Shown one piece after another: positions 11,661 to 23,500 of a stretch of 64,000 nt of DNA. This DNA is from Oscheius tipulae (Eukaryota > Nematoda > Chromadorea > Rhabditida > Rhabditidae): contig JASJZH010000004.1 of the NCBI GenBank assembly GCA_037178975.1, forward strand, positions 10,912,001 to 10,976,000, read 5' to 3'. Numbering within the stretch: the stretch's first letter is position 1; each line of letters begins with the position of its first letter. Below the pieces are notes generated by a model that saw only the letters and a list, made by a program, of their open reading frames with translations, searched no databases and was not told where the DNA came from. A program made the translations under genes and the position numbers.

Positions 11661-13947
11661 ATGGAGTCGGAGGGTTTGAACCCTGATTCAGGTGGTCAAA
11701 GTAAGCCATTCGTAGACTGATACAGGTCCTTTGCAGGAACCAATTGGAAAAGTGTCTATGTGGCCGGTATCGTCTGCTTTTTGTCCGCTGTCGAGGCGAC
11801 TTTTGTCATGATGGCCGACTGGCCCTACATGGACAAGGCGAGTTTTCTCAATTTGAAAAAGCTTGGAACTTTCTGTATCTCCTAATTTTCTGCTCGGGGA
11901 AGTCGGGAGAACGGACAGCACGGAAAGCACAAAAGTTACATGACCTCTGCCTCTCTATCTCTCTATCTCTCGGTCTCTTTGTCTCTCTGTCTCTCTGCCT
12001 CTTTGTCTCTCTCTCTCTCTTAGCCTCAAAACTTTCTCTATCGTTTCAGGTCGATCCCGATGCCACCACCCAGTTTTACGGCTTTGCTTCTTCAATGTCC
12101 ACTACAGCTCATGTCCTTTTTGCCTGTGTCTTCTCCTTTTGGACTTATAAGACCCACACTATACGGTATCTCCGTCTTGTCAAAATGAACACTTGTCAGG
12201 CCTCAGATCATCCTGGGTAGAGTTCTAGCCTTCACCGGCTGTTGCATCTACCTCTGCATTGAGTTTTTGCCCTCTAATCGTCGCTATCTAATGCTCTTCT
12301 GTTACATTATCTTTGCGATAGCTAGTAGCAGGTAATGACTCCCTAAAAACTGAAAAACAGCTTGCAGTTCGGTCATCATGAGGGTCTACCTGGTCTTGGT
12401 CAGTTCGGAGGCTGATAGGTCACGTGCCTTCGCTGGAATTGGGGTCGCCGGGACCGTGTCAATCGTTATTGGACCACGTGAGTGTTAAGTGGCCAAAAAA
12501 CTAGTATTGTGGTCGAGATTGCGTCTTCGAAAAACTGGTTAAATCAATCAGGATGATTGAATAATTTGGCATGATTGCAGTCGAAAATGATGAAACTATT
12601 TGAACTGATCAATGGGGAATAGAGACAGAGAGACAGAGAGACCGAGCATTTGCAGTCGGTCAACTCCTCTTCTCTTGGATCTCCTACCCTGGCTATGAAG
12701 TCTTTCCCAAAGTCTTCTTTCATCTCTATTCTGCCCCGGTCTGGCTGGCTACCGTCACCAATATTTTTACCCTCTTCTTCGTCATCTTCTTCCTGGAAGA
12801 GATGCCAAAAAAGGAAAAGAAGTCCCCAAACTCGAAATGTGAATACTCTCTTGTTGCCCTGAAGGAAAAGATCGATGCTATCAAGAAGCTGGACATCCAT
12901 TGGAGCCTGGTCGGACTCTGTTTGCTCGAAAGAGTCATTCTAGATCTCTCTCCTACTACTATAGGAATGTAAGTCAAAATATGGAAAGTCATGAGAAGTT
13001 CCAGAATTTTCTCACCTCTAATGATGGCAGCCTTTGGCTGGGACAATGAGTACACAACTATCCAATCCTCCATCATTTTGGGCATTGTAGGAATCTTCTC
13101 GATAAGTGTAGGAGCCATTTTTATGGGCACGAAGATTACAAATGTGTGAGTTGTACAAATACTTGGAGAAGGGGCAAAAACAAAAGAGTTCTCCCCGGCC
13201 GGGAATTGAACCCGGGTCTCGCATGTGACAGACGCGGATACTCACCACTATACTACCGAGGACACATTCTCGCCGCCAAGTCTGGTTATCAAGAGTGTCT
13301 CGCCATGTGTCTTAGGACATTCTCCTCTAAAATGGGTAGGAAACCTAAATTTTGAGTTTTCAGGGTCCCGGCACGATTCTGCTTCCTGATCTCGCTACTA
13401 ACAGCCATCTTCATGTATCTGCTCTCACACCCATGGTCTCTACTGGGATCTTCTCCTCTCCCAGTCTATAATGGTACCAGGCTCTCTTACAAAAGCAAAT
13501 GGTACATTTTAGCAACCCTCGAGGTCGGCTGCAATCCAAAAGACTACAGTTGGTGCGAGACTGCCAGAGCTACAAATCCTTGGCTCTTCCTCCCAGTCCT
13601 GTTGGCAGTAATGGGGATTGGGACCACAATGGGAGACATTTCAATTGACACCATTTATTCTAAAGTTTTGAAGGACACGGATCAGGCCAGTTTCTAGTCA
13701 AGAAAGTACCAAAACTGTCTTCCAGACCCTGATGCAAGGTGTCATGGTGGTCGCAGTCGACATAGCCATGATCATCGAGCCTCTCTATGCAACGTAAGAC
13801 TGGTTGTCCCTCCGTAATTCCTCGGTCTTCAGGACAATCTTCACATTCCGGGGACAGGCTCTGCTCTGGAAGTGCAATGGCTTTATCACTATTTTTGGAA
13901 TCATTCTATGGTTGAAAAATTATCGGAAGCTGGCGGAATACAATTGA
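11661..13947 (+). CDS. MFS transporter, CLN7/MFSD8-like
   Basis: A multi-pass membrane transporter of the major facilitator superfamily, probably endo-lysosomal. It starts MESEGLNPDSGGQ, followed by TNWKSVYVAGIVCFLSAVEA. The first transmembrane pair shows ADWPYMDK|VDPDATTQFYG, which parallels WPYLRTIDPTATEQFFG in human MFSD8. The domain continues with SSEADRSRAFAG in the motif region after helix 4, helix-breaking GTVSIVIGP, a charged central loop (EEMPKKEKKSPN), a second half (LVGLCLLERVILDL, IFSPLMMAAFGWDN) and a C-terminus ...LKNYRKLAEYN. Two introns fit the frame only if they start with GC (11838, GCGAGT; after the DTDQ codons near 13680, GCCAGT). A tRNA gene lies in the intron at about 13146-13363. 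The substrate is unknown. Confidence 0.8.
11940..12030. repeat. CTCTGTCT-type low-complexity tract (example of many)
   Basis: Degenerate (CTCTGTCT)n, or AGACAGAG on the other strand, recurs in introns and spacers. Examples: 680-800, 5405-5450, 7975-8090, 12615-12645, 34100-34165, 38240-38355, 39995-40040, 45655-45785, 47235-47290, 50270-50335, 53200-53310, 55155-55215, 57780-57830 and 58440-58490. Here it lies in the first GC-AG intron of the MFS gene. Confidence 0.8.
13191..13262 (-). tRNA. tRNA-Asp (GUC)
   Basis: On the minus strand the 72 nt read TCCTCGGTAGTATAGTGGTG, then an anticodon arm CGCGT-CTGTCAC-ATGCG with anticodon GTC, then a variable loop, and a T arm with GGTTCAATTCC closed by GGGGAG. 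The acceptor stem TCCTCGG pairs with CCGGGGAG, including a G-U pair. Box A (TAGTATAGTGG) and box B (GGTTCAATTCC) are both intact. It sits antisense in an intron of the MFS transporter and looks functional. Confidence 0.95.
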
Positions 13948-14005
13948 ATTAACTGTTCTTTGAGGGTACTAATGAGCAGGATGAACAGAAACAATCGGTA
14001 TGAAA

Positions 14006-14173
14006 TTAGATCTCGGTCCATTCGAATCTCTTGCGGATTTCCTCTTCCTCCTTGAGAATGAAGTCATTCTCGATGCAGTACATGGTACGCATCTCCTCCA
14101 GGGTGTGGCCGTCGGCCATGTTGGCAATCTTCTGGGTAATGATGCCGTCGCGGCCAAGGATGTCGTTCGAGCT
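14006..14173 (-). pseudogene. SKP1-like 3' exon (orphan fragment)
   Basis: On the minus strand a CTTTTAG acceptor is followed by an open frame of 55 codons ending at a TAA (14008-14006). Its end, HTLEEMRTMYCIENDFILKE followed by EEEIRKRFEW, matches the C-terminus of SKP1 (EEIRKTFNIKNDFTPEEE...RKENQW), the SCF ubiquitin-ligase adaptor that binds F-box proteins. The first two thirds of SKP1, including the BTB fold, were not found upstream before the TTR-like gene. This is either a fragment left by duplication or the last exon of a gene whose other exons I missed. The final WC typical of SKP1 is WTEI here. Confidence 0.5.
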
Positions 14174-14602
14174 CTAAAAGATTGGTTTGGAAGAGTACGA
14201 GTTCAAACTTTGGTTCGTTACTCGAACAGTACTGGCATAGACAGAGTCCGACTAGGACAGTAATTATTTATAAAGAATCAAGAAAAGCCTTATTCTTAAA
14301 ACTCCTGATCTGATGCCCCGAGGACCAGATTCTGTTTTGCCCCCTCATTACACTCTGTACTCTTCGGTCAGAATCATCTTGTTGTTGTTCTCCAGGGATC
14401 TGTTTATTGTTTTGCCATTCCAGCTTTACGCGGCAACAAATCCATCAGGCGTGTTTAAGTTCAAGGAGATGTCCCCAAGCACAGTTGTCGGTGTTGTTGT
14501 CTAGACTGGGCCTTTAAATAGAGAGTCACAGGCAGGATTCAGTAGCCTTTTCTCATTCTTCTCTCCTCTTATCACTTCTCAGAGAACAGAATTTTTCCAG
14601 AA

Positions 14603-15072
14603 ATGCTCAAGTTCCTTGCCTTCCTCGCCCTCTGCGGACTGTCTTCAGCGCTTCTGGGAATCGGTAGACAGCAGTCTGCAAGTGTCCGAGGACGTCTCCA
14701 ATGCAATGGTCAAGCCGCCTCGGGAGTCCTGGTCAAACTCATTGAGAATGACAGTATTGGCAAGGACGACTTCCTGGATGGAGTCAAGACCGACGCCGAG
14801 GGACGCTTCATCCTGAGCGGACATGCCCGCGAAATCACCAACATCGACCCCAAGATCAACATCTACCATGACTGCAATGACGGAGCTAAGCCCTGCCAGC
14901 GCAAGTTCACCATCAGCATTCCTGACAGATATATCACTCATGCTAAGGTAAGGCTTTTGAAGAGTCCCTTTTCAAAAAGGGGGGATTTCAGAACCCCACC
15001 AAGGTCTTCGACGCTGGAACTCTCGAGCTGGCTGGCAAGTTCCCCAAGGAGACCAGAGATTGTCTTCACTAA
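14603..15072 (+). CDS. Transthyretin-like (TTR) family secreted protein
   Basis: A small secreted protein of the nematode transthyretin-like family. Members are extracellular; a few bridge apoptotic cells or act in neurons, most are uncharacterised. A signal peptide (MLKFLAFLALCGLSSALLG) leads to the TTR-like domain: SVRGRLQCNGQAASGVLVKL, a TDAEGRFILSG strand, and the family signature IDPKINIYHDC, followed by CQRKFTISIPDRYI. Exon 1 is 14603-14947, an intron of 44 bp follows, and exon 2 from 14992 encodes NPTKVFDAGTLELAGKF...DCLH. Two cysteine pairs are as usual. An AATAA-type polyadenylation signal lies near 15105. Upstream, TTTAAATAG at about 14513 could be a TATA element. Confidence 0.93.
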
Positions 15073-15381
15073 ATCATTCTGAACTCACTTTTTGTACAAA
15101 CCGAATAATAAATTTTTTCTTTTCTTAGTTCAAGGGGCAGTTGATCTGTTGTTGTTTGCTAGACAGGAGAGCGACGAAATATTAACAGCTGTTTAGGGCT
15201 TGAGTTCTAGGAGAGAGCGAAGGATCAAGAGAAAAGGGAGAGAGAGAATAACAGAGTTCTTTTCCCGTCACTGTCTAGCCAATCTCATCAGTATTCATTC
15301 TCTATCTCAAAGCCATCAAATAAGATATCAGTCGACTAGTATCTATCCTTCGATGAAGTCCCTTCTTCTCTTTGTTGAGGT

Positions 15382-15490
15382 TGTTAGGCTCCTCAGTTTT
15401 TTTTTCAGAAACATAAATGGTTATAGCATGAAACCTTCCTTATGGACAAAATGATTGATACTACAACATGCACGAACTTCACGTCTGGAT
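15382..15490 (+). pseudogene. Degenerate TTR-like exon fragment
   Basis: This block is nearly identical to 33941-34042. It includes a polypyrimidine-CAG acceptor followed by sequence that reads LMDKMIDTTTCTNFTSG. Reading on past 15490, the same frame gives CDDADPGKNFEFYV, then a stop, then YWHNC. That resembles the ADP...FYIYHNC part of TTR-like domains, so it appears to be a stop-containing relic of an exon of the 33.7 kb gene. Confidence 0.5.
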
Positions 15491-15599
15491 CTTCGATGAC
15501 TCTGAAGCGTTGTGACGACGCCGATCCTGGGAAAAACTTCGAGTTCTATGTGTAGTATTGGCACAACTGTAATAAGAAGCGTGCAAAACCTGGTTATAC

Positions 15600-16222
15600 G
15601 TATATTTCGAACATATCCTACTTCTTTTGCTCTTTCGTAAGCATCAACGATGCATTTATAAAAGCCTTTTATGATTTTCTGTTTTTCATCTTTCTTCTCA
15701 ATTTTAATTAGCCTATATAGTACGCAATAGAGCGTTACTGGTAGCATCCAGAAATTATTGGAACTTGATGATGATCTGCGTAGTGTACTCGCATGAGATT
15801 CACAATCAGTAAAGCCTCATCATCCCCCAAATTCGAGTTGAGAATGTTGCACTTAAATAAGGTGCCAAGAGACTCAGTTAAAACAGGGTGTTTCAATTCA
15901 AATATTTTCTCGATGTCTCCTCCAGAGACCTTTTGCTCTTTCTCCGACCCCTCACATATGACGCACCATGACTATTAGCACCTATATATATATGTTATCT
16001 ATCGCTGCAACAGGGCTATCTTCATCTTTCTCGCCCCCTTTCCTCGGCCCCTCTCTCTAAAACCTCCTTATTCTATTCTCTGTATCATACGCTATCTAAG
16101 TTAACAGACAAGACACTCCCTCCTGGTTCTCCCGTCTGCCTTCAGCACAGTAAGTAAGGCAAGGGGAGAAACTGGTGCATCGGCCCGTACAATCTGGATA
16201 AGTCCCACGTGGTAGCATCAAC
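15600..16222. other. Intergenic, AT-rich
   Basis: No coding frame with domain character was seen. A short TATATATATA run occurs near 15983. The first exon of the 16.2 kb gene follows; its promoter is presumably here. Confidence 0.35.
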
Positions 16223-19200
16223 ATGAGTATGAACAGCCAAATCGGTTACTGGAAAGCCAAAGTTACCAACCTCGGTAAGCAGGCCCAGAAGCAGTTAAAT
16301 GCGGTTAAAGAATTTGAACCGGTATTCTCGTTCCCCGCTGAACCAGCTGATCTTGCTGCTTTACATACAGCAAAAAACCGTTCAAACTCAATTCTTACGT
16401 GCGAATCTCAAGGAAATTGAAGCCAGTATCGACTTCGTCGTCAAAGAAATGTTTTCCCTCATGAATAAGGATACAGCTTCGGAGCAGATAACAAAGATTG
16501 ATGAATATGCCAGTAGAGTAGGTGATCACTTCACTGAACTTCTGGATGCATTCGAAACTTTGACTACTCGCTCGACAGAGCTTGAGTTGCAATCTCAACA
16601 ATTCTCGAATCCGTCTGTATTGAGTCATCGGCTAAAACGAGATCCACCCCCAGTCGGCCAGGATGATAGTCAAAGTCGCCGACCTCGGAATGTCAGCGCC
16701 GAATCTGAATCAGCAGAGAGGGATGACAACGCGGCAGTATGGTCAGCTCGGAACGAAGTCCATGGAGGAGATGTCCTGAAGATGGCCTTTGCCTACTTCC
16801 GCAATTGCAATCAAGTCGGAATCCTGCCGATGCCTCTCTTTACCGCGGAGGAACGAGAAAAAACGGACCAGCAAATAATCGACTCCTTTCCTCTCCTGCA
16901 CCGGGACCTTCAACACAGAGGCAACACCCTCGGATGGGAGAGCGCCATGTACCTTCGAATGATTCGTTCTGGGCTGAAGTTCATAAAGGAGAACTTCACC
17001 GTGGACAACGCCTGGCTTGCACATGACAAGGACAACGAGGAGAATATGATAGTAAAAGTGACCCAGTGGATCTTCGAAGAGTCCCTAATAGTCACACCTG
17101 GTGGTGCGAACAGGTGCGCGGGGATCCTGTTCGCGTTTTTGGTCGATGATGTCATAAAAAAGCATACATTATAACCTTTCTACTGTTTGTTATCTGGTTT
17201 CTAGCCTGTATTTATCTTTTGCCGTTTTATACTTGTACTTTCCCTTTAAAGAAGTCAGAGATGCCGGACTTTTCTATCAGACAGAGGGTAAAGTATGGCG
17301 AGGAATGGGATTGGGAGGAAACTCGAGCTTGGATGAAAGAGGTAGGTAAGAGATTTATCGTCACTGTAATTTTTATAAGCCTGCTAGCGAAGGAGCAACT
17401 GTTGTTTCAGACGCAAGAAGCCTGGACTAAGGACATAACAAAGAGGAATAAGAGTGATTACAATGAGTATAAGACAAAGCAAAAATTTTCCGACCTTGAA
17501 GAATGCATAGCGATTAACCTCTTCAGCATTACGGTAACTGCTCGATCTTGAAAAAAAATATAATGAAAAATGTTTATAGCCGGAGATGGCCAAACAAGCC
17601 TGGAAAGGAACCTGTATTCTGCGTTATTTCGAAAAGGGACAACGTAGACTGGTTGCGAAGGCTCGTAAAAAGATGGAAAAAATTGCCGGAAGGAAAGATT
17701 GCATTGAAGTGCAAGTGATTCCTATAGCTGCGAGGATGGACAAGGATTTGACTAGGAAAAAGGGCGACGACGACAAAAAAACGGCTACTAAAGGAGCTGA
17801 ACAAGAATACTGGCATAATTTACGGTAGGTTAACTTTCTGTTGCATCTCCAGTAGATACCATTGTGGTAGAGACGACAGTAGGTAGACGAGTAATTGGGA
17901 CAGCTACTAATCAAGGCTGTCTCGCTACTGGAAGCGAGAGCAATAATATATGTACAAACACAAACGAGGCAATCATAACGTGAGCTTTTGAAAAAAATGT
18001 CGGTATGAACCAGTTAAAGATCAGGTCGGGTTTACAACCAACGGTGACAGTCCTTAGAATTTCATATGGGTCTATAAAGCCCAACGTTCGTTAAAGTACT
18101 AACTATACCGTGCCTTTCAAACAAAAACTTCTGAAACCGATTCTTTATTCTGTGAATACAGTAGCTTTCAGTGTTCCGCATCAAAGACTCCAAGGGCAAT
18201 CCTGTATGGCTTGATGGCAACTTGCGAGAATACAGAACCTGGGAGGACTATCTTACCGGAAACAAGTCTCCGCAGTGCATCTATTGCTACCCGAAGGATG
18301 AATTCCTCCTTAAAAAGACTACAGAAACGACTTACGCGGTGAACGAAGTGGAATTCGGAGAGCCGCCATCTTGCAAACTTCTCAACAGGGTGAAGGGAAC
18401 ATTGGATACCGGAGTCGTTGTCTCTACTCCAATTATTGCCATCGGAACCTTTTATTGCCCGACTACTTGGGCATGGACCGCTTCTATGCTCGGAGCTGTT
18501 TCACGAGGACTTTTCTGGTACAGTCTAGCAATGTAAGTTGGGAATTGGGGATTACGTATACTCATCCGTAGTAACCGACAGCTTACCGTAGGTCAAAATG
18601 ATAGATGGTCCTTTAAGTTTGTTTTCATTAGCCCGTTTTTGGCGACCCCGTTCAGCCGTTAGCAAATAAGCGAATGACCTCTAGCTATGCCATGCTCTGA
18701 TTTCTAGAGATGACTGCAAACCATGCTTCGTTATAAATTGTTCTTTCAGGCAAGGTTACCAAGTTTATGATCAAATCAACCATGGAGAGGACTACGGTGC
18801 CTCGGTGATGTCGTTCATAACCAGTATTGGAACGATGCTCGCGAACAAGGGACTATCCAAGTATCTTCGCGGAGTCGCTCTGGAGAGCCGTCCTCTTACA
18901 ACAATCGAATCCTTGGTCATTACCGGATTCTCACTGGGAATGAAAGGCTCCGAAGTCGCTTCATTTGTTTGGACGACTTTGAGCTTGGCCTGTAAGCCAA
19001 CGTTGGAACCGATGGACGTAGTTAACTATGCGGTGGCCTGTCATAACCTCTACTCCTGTATTGTTTCTCCATGGAGCGCTGAAAAGCTGCTTACCAAGGT
19101 CAAGAATGAAATCCAAGTGGAGCATTTGAAAGCCGTTGAAAAGAAGGATAAGGAAGTAACAAAGGAGAAAGCAGAGCTCGATGCAAATCAGGCAAAACTG

Positions 19201-20560
19201 ACACGGTTGAGAGCCGATAGTGGAGCAGATCCTCTTGAAACTCTTGCTCAAACGGAAAGAGATATCCAGAAAGGACAGGAGAAGATTCAACAGCTTGTGG
19301 GAAAGATTCTTACCAAACAAGAGGTCTTCCTGGACAATAAAGGCAAACGGATGGAGGTAATTAATCAGTATTATAACAGTATAAAATATTTTTAAGCACA
19401 AGGGAGCATGTGAAGGTTCAAGCTCCGAAAGAATTCATTTGATAATCCGGAACAACTGGGTATAAACACGAGGATCGATCAGAATGGGCGGATTATCAAA
19501 GCAGTAACCTACATGGATGCGGAGATGGTCTTCAAGATGGTGTCCATAACCGGCTCGAAGATACAGTTCTCCAATGGCCAGACAATCGACCTCCTCATTA
19601 ACTCCCATCTGGACGTTCATCCTCGAGCAATCGAACAGATGAAGTGGGTAGCTGAAGGAAGGAACGAGAATGATCTAAAGAAGGTTATGGATCTTACAAG
19701 TGATTATATTGCCAGCACTCACTCTATGAGGGCGAGATTTCTGCAGATTGGTCTCGTTGTTTTCGTCTAACTAGGAAGACTCATGGCTCTCCGGGGTCTC
19801 TCTTGTCCTGTCTCCGGTCATCTTTGCTCATCGTCCCTAAATGTTCAAAAGCCTTATACATAAAAGAAAATATGTTTTAGAGTGATTTGGAGTCATTTGC
19901 AAAAAAGCAAAACTGTGAAAATGAAAAAACTTGCGAAGTCTTGCAAGTCAAAATTTATAATTTTTTTGATGAACTTTTCCGCAGCTAATTGCTCAAGATT
20001 CGTCATCAGTCTTTTACTTACTGTTATTTTAATTCCTCTTTATTTATGTGCAGGAAATCAACGAAATAGCCCGGAAGGAATCGCTGACTATTCCCAACGC
20101 AATAGCCGCCTACTATCATGTCCGCAAGCACGGAGGAGACACGCGACGATATTTCAACGAAGAACGTGGCTGGAATATTCCTGCAGAGCAAAGAGAGCAG
20201 CAATACTTCACGACGGAAAAGAACGACCTCTTCAAGGACGGAATTCTGGGATACTTCAGCAACCAGAAAGAGAAGTTCATCTCTCAAGACGGCTCACTCA
20301 CCTCTACTATTTACAACGATGGAAGGAGCGATTTCGGAGTGACAAAGTGTGATTATGATGCCGACCTTGGAAGAGAAGTCGGAAAGCCCAGGGTTGCTAC
20401 TCATTTCGCGGAAAACACTCATCACTGTCTTCTAATAAACCGGTTAATAATAATCTTATTAGTCCAAATGGATGTAATGGCCATTTTCTACTTTTTCTTT
20501 TTCTGTTTTCAGGCCGCCGATAGAATAACGAAGCGGTTAAAAAGCCGGGTAGAATCATAA
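16223..20560 (+). CDS. Large multi-exon protein with hydrophobic and coiled-coil segments, upstream partner of the SecA-like gene
   Basis: I do not recognise this gene with confidence. Supported exons are 16223-16321, 16371 to about 17170, about 17262-17341, 17411-17533, 17580-17824, 18172-18532, 18750-19356, about 19423-19768 and 20052 to about 20560. It begins MSMNSQIGYWKAKVTNLGKQ with an amphipathic helical region. The middle has WLDGNLREYRTWEDYL, QCIYCYPKDEF and a hydrophobic segment (VVVSTPIIAIGTFYCPTTWA), then QGYQVYDQINHGEDYGASVM, which resembles the arthropod/nematode DUF4781 domain. A Lys/Glu coiled coil (18.1-19.4 kb) and a VHPRAIEQMKWVAEGR exon follow. Several junctions (17175-17260, 17825-18171, the 3' end) are unresolved, so it could be two genes. 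It lies on the same strand as the SecA-like gene, with about 35 bp between its last stop and that gene's likely ATG. Confidence 0.6.
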
Positions 20561-20594
20561 TTAGACTGCTCTTCTCGGGTCTACCGAAAGGACC

Positions 20595-23500
20595 ATGGAT
20601 GAAAAAGACGACAGTAATCCATATTTATCACAAGAAACCAACAACAGATTCCAGGCTATGATTCAGATATGGCTTCCCGGAAACATCCCTGCGTTACATC
20701 ATCCGGATTTTCAGAAGTTGATTCAGATGGCCCACGTGATAAGAAATCTGAAATCGGCACCACTTCAGAATCAGGTAGCTCGTCCGCCTCTTCAACTTAC
20801 ATCAGTCTGTTCACAAATCTGACTGAATACGAATAGCAGAGTCCTGCCATGGAGGGAGCATGTTCTTTGATTATTCCTTGAAACAAAGCGGCAAGCCAAA
20901 AGAGAGTCAAAGTTAACCTTCAGGAATTGGAGACGTCATAGGGTACGACATTTTCGAAGAAGCCAAAGAGCATATGAAACAGTTGGATGTAGACGGCTAC
21001 AACTTTGAGGACAACTCGGTATGTCTCGACAAGGACTGTATTTTCAAAGGTTAGTTAATATGTTAAAGATAGAATAACGTCTTTACAGAACCACCAGGTC
21101 TTTTGGAGCTAGAGGAGTATAAGATCGCTGTAGCAAAATTCATAGCCAATGGAATATCCTGGAATGATACATCTAACGTTCTTTTTAAAGTCGCCCGTCA
21201 TTCGCAGGTAATCTACGATTTAATAATCCTTGTAAACAGAGGCAACTCTTGTCAGACATAAAAACCGACCTTTAAAGATCTGTCTGGAGATACCTTCGGA
21301 TCATTGTGGGCGCTGTATAGGCGACAGTTGTTAAAAAACGCAGCATCTGACCGGCAATTATCTTTCAGATAGAGAAAACGGTACGACAGCTGTATTTCAC
21401 TGCCTTGGCCGAAGAGGTTCAGCATGGAATCGCCGAGCTGATTAGTTTAGTCTGCTGCCAACGGAACAAGGACTTCTTCGACGCTTTGAATTCGCATAAA
21501 CAGCCAACTCTTACATCAAAGCTATGGGATGATGCCATTAACTTCGATGTAATGTAAGTCTGTACCAATTTATGACTCGAAATATCTCTTGCTGGCGCAA
21601 TTGCAGGGCATCATTAAAGTCCAATTGAGAAAAATGAAAGAAAAATGGGTTGCACCACATTTTAATTCCGATTTTAAAGCCAGAGCAACTGCAGATTCGT
21701 CTTTTAATGAATTAATAATTTCAAGGCAGATATGAAAAAGACTGGTCTTCTTCGTCTGCAGCTGAAGAATCTCAAAGATGTAGAGTACGAGTATGAAAAA
21801 GTGGAAGAAGCATCTCTGTTGAAAGAAAGGAAAACCGAGCCCGAGAAGACTGAAATTCCCCGTGAAAAGTGGATTCAAAAACTCTGGAAGAAGACCGTCT
21901 CCAGCTGGCTCCAATTGATCAACACTCTGGTCCCTCACTTCTTTGACGATTCCGTGGAGCGAGAGCTTCTGAGCTGCATTTTCAACTGGTTCACTTCTGG
22001 AGACATGAGTCATTCACAATTCAAAAAATGGAGAAAGCTGCATGAAAAGGGCGACGCTACGAACTTGAAAGAGCTGAAGCATACTACCTGGGAAGATAAG
22101 AACCACGCCATGGAGCATGTCTCCCTGTTTCAAACCCTTTTGAACGATGTCGAAACCGCTGAACTGACCAGGATTGCCGATTTTAAACAGTTCCTAGTTC
22201 CTTTCCTGACGGATCCCAAAATCAGATTGATCGACGGAAAGACAAGGCTTCAAGTTATAGGAAAAGGCGTCTTTTTGAGTGATATCGTCGATAAAGTATT
22301 GGAGATGAAAACGGATTCAGTGGTCGAAGTCAATATCTACTCGAAGTACTTCGTCGGAGTTGATTGCAGCCTGGAGAATAGAAAATGGCACGGCATGAAC
22401 TTGACAATTGTCACGGAAAAGCTAACCGTCTGGAAAGGCAGCAGGATTAATGTCTCAGGTAGTGTCAGCCTATGTTACATCTTCCGTACTTTCCCATTTT
22501 TCAGGAACTAGTTATTGTGATGATGTCCGCGGATCTGCTCCGAAGGGTGGCTACAGCGGAAAGAACGGCGAAAACGGAAAAGACGGACAAGCCGGAGAAT
22601 CCAGTGGAAACGTGGTCATTCTAACCAATCAGCTGAAGAATCCGGAAAAATTGACGATCGAACTAAACGGCGGCTGTGGAGAAGGAGGACAACACGGAGG
22701 AGTCGGGGCAGACGGAAAGAAAGGAATCAAGGTCGCCAAGGACACTTTCCTGAAGACCATACTGTCTTACAAGAGCTTATATTGTGACCCATGGCGGCTT
22801 TTCGACAATTACGATCCAGGAGACGGTTGGACGACGGACTACGCCAAAACTGCGAACTATGTCTACGAGAAATGGATCTACAGGACCTATACACATGATG
22901 ATGGCCGGAAGCTGATCTATTCTTTCGCTGGAAATTGCGGCTGGACTTATAATACCTACGACATTTTGTTTTTGATCGAAGGAACTGATGGATCGATGGG
23001 CGGCTCGGGAGGACAGAACGGAGTGAGTGGAGAAGGAGGCAATGCCGGGGATTTTAAAGCTAGGTCGCTGAAGACAGGAGCCAAGCTCAAAGGATTTTCA
23101 CACGTCGAGATCAAGAAAGGAGAAGACGGACAGGATGGGAAACCGGGAACCCCTGGAAATCCGGGAGAGAACGGAAACGACATGGCGATGGTTGATCGCT
23201 CCTCGGGAAGCTGGAACTACAGAGATAGAGAAGCCCGCTACTTTCATGGTGAAGTAGAAAGGAATAGACTCCAGATAGCTTATGAATACAGCCAGTCCCG
23301 CTACAATGCTTTGAATGGACTGAGGAAGCATTACGAGAAGGTCTCGGACTGTTATACAACGTTCTCCGCTGATGAAGTCCCCACAATGGGCCATACAAAG
23401 GCTACGGAGCAGAAGACAGCCAGCGAGAGAAGAAGCAAGTCCCAGGCTCTCAGCAAGCAGACAATTTCTATCGAAACGTTGCTGGAGGAGTTTGCTGATG

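Noticed and set aside
22505-23200. A true cuticle collagen gene inside the SecA locus
   Set aside because: Little proline, broken Gly phase, no Cys knots, and the frame is continuous with the motor for 4.6 kb.
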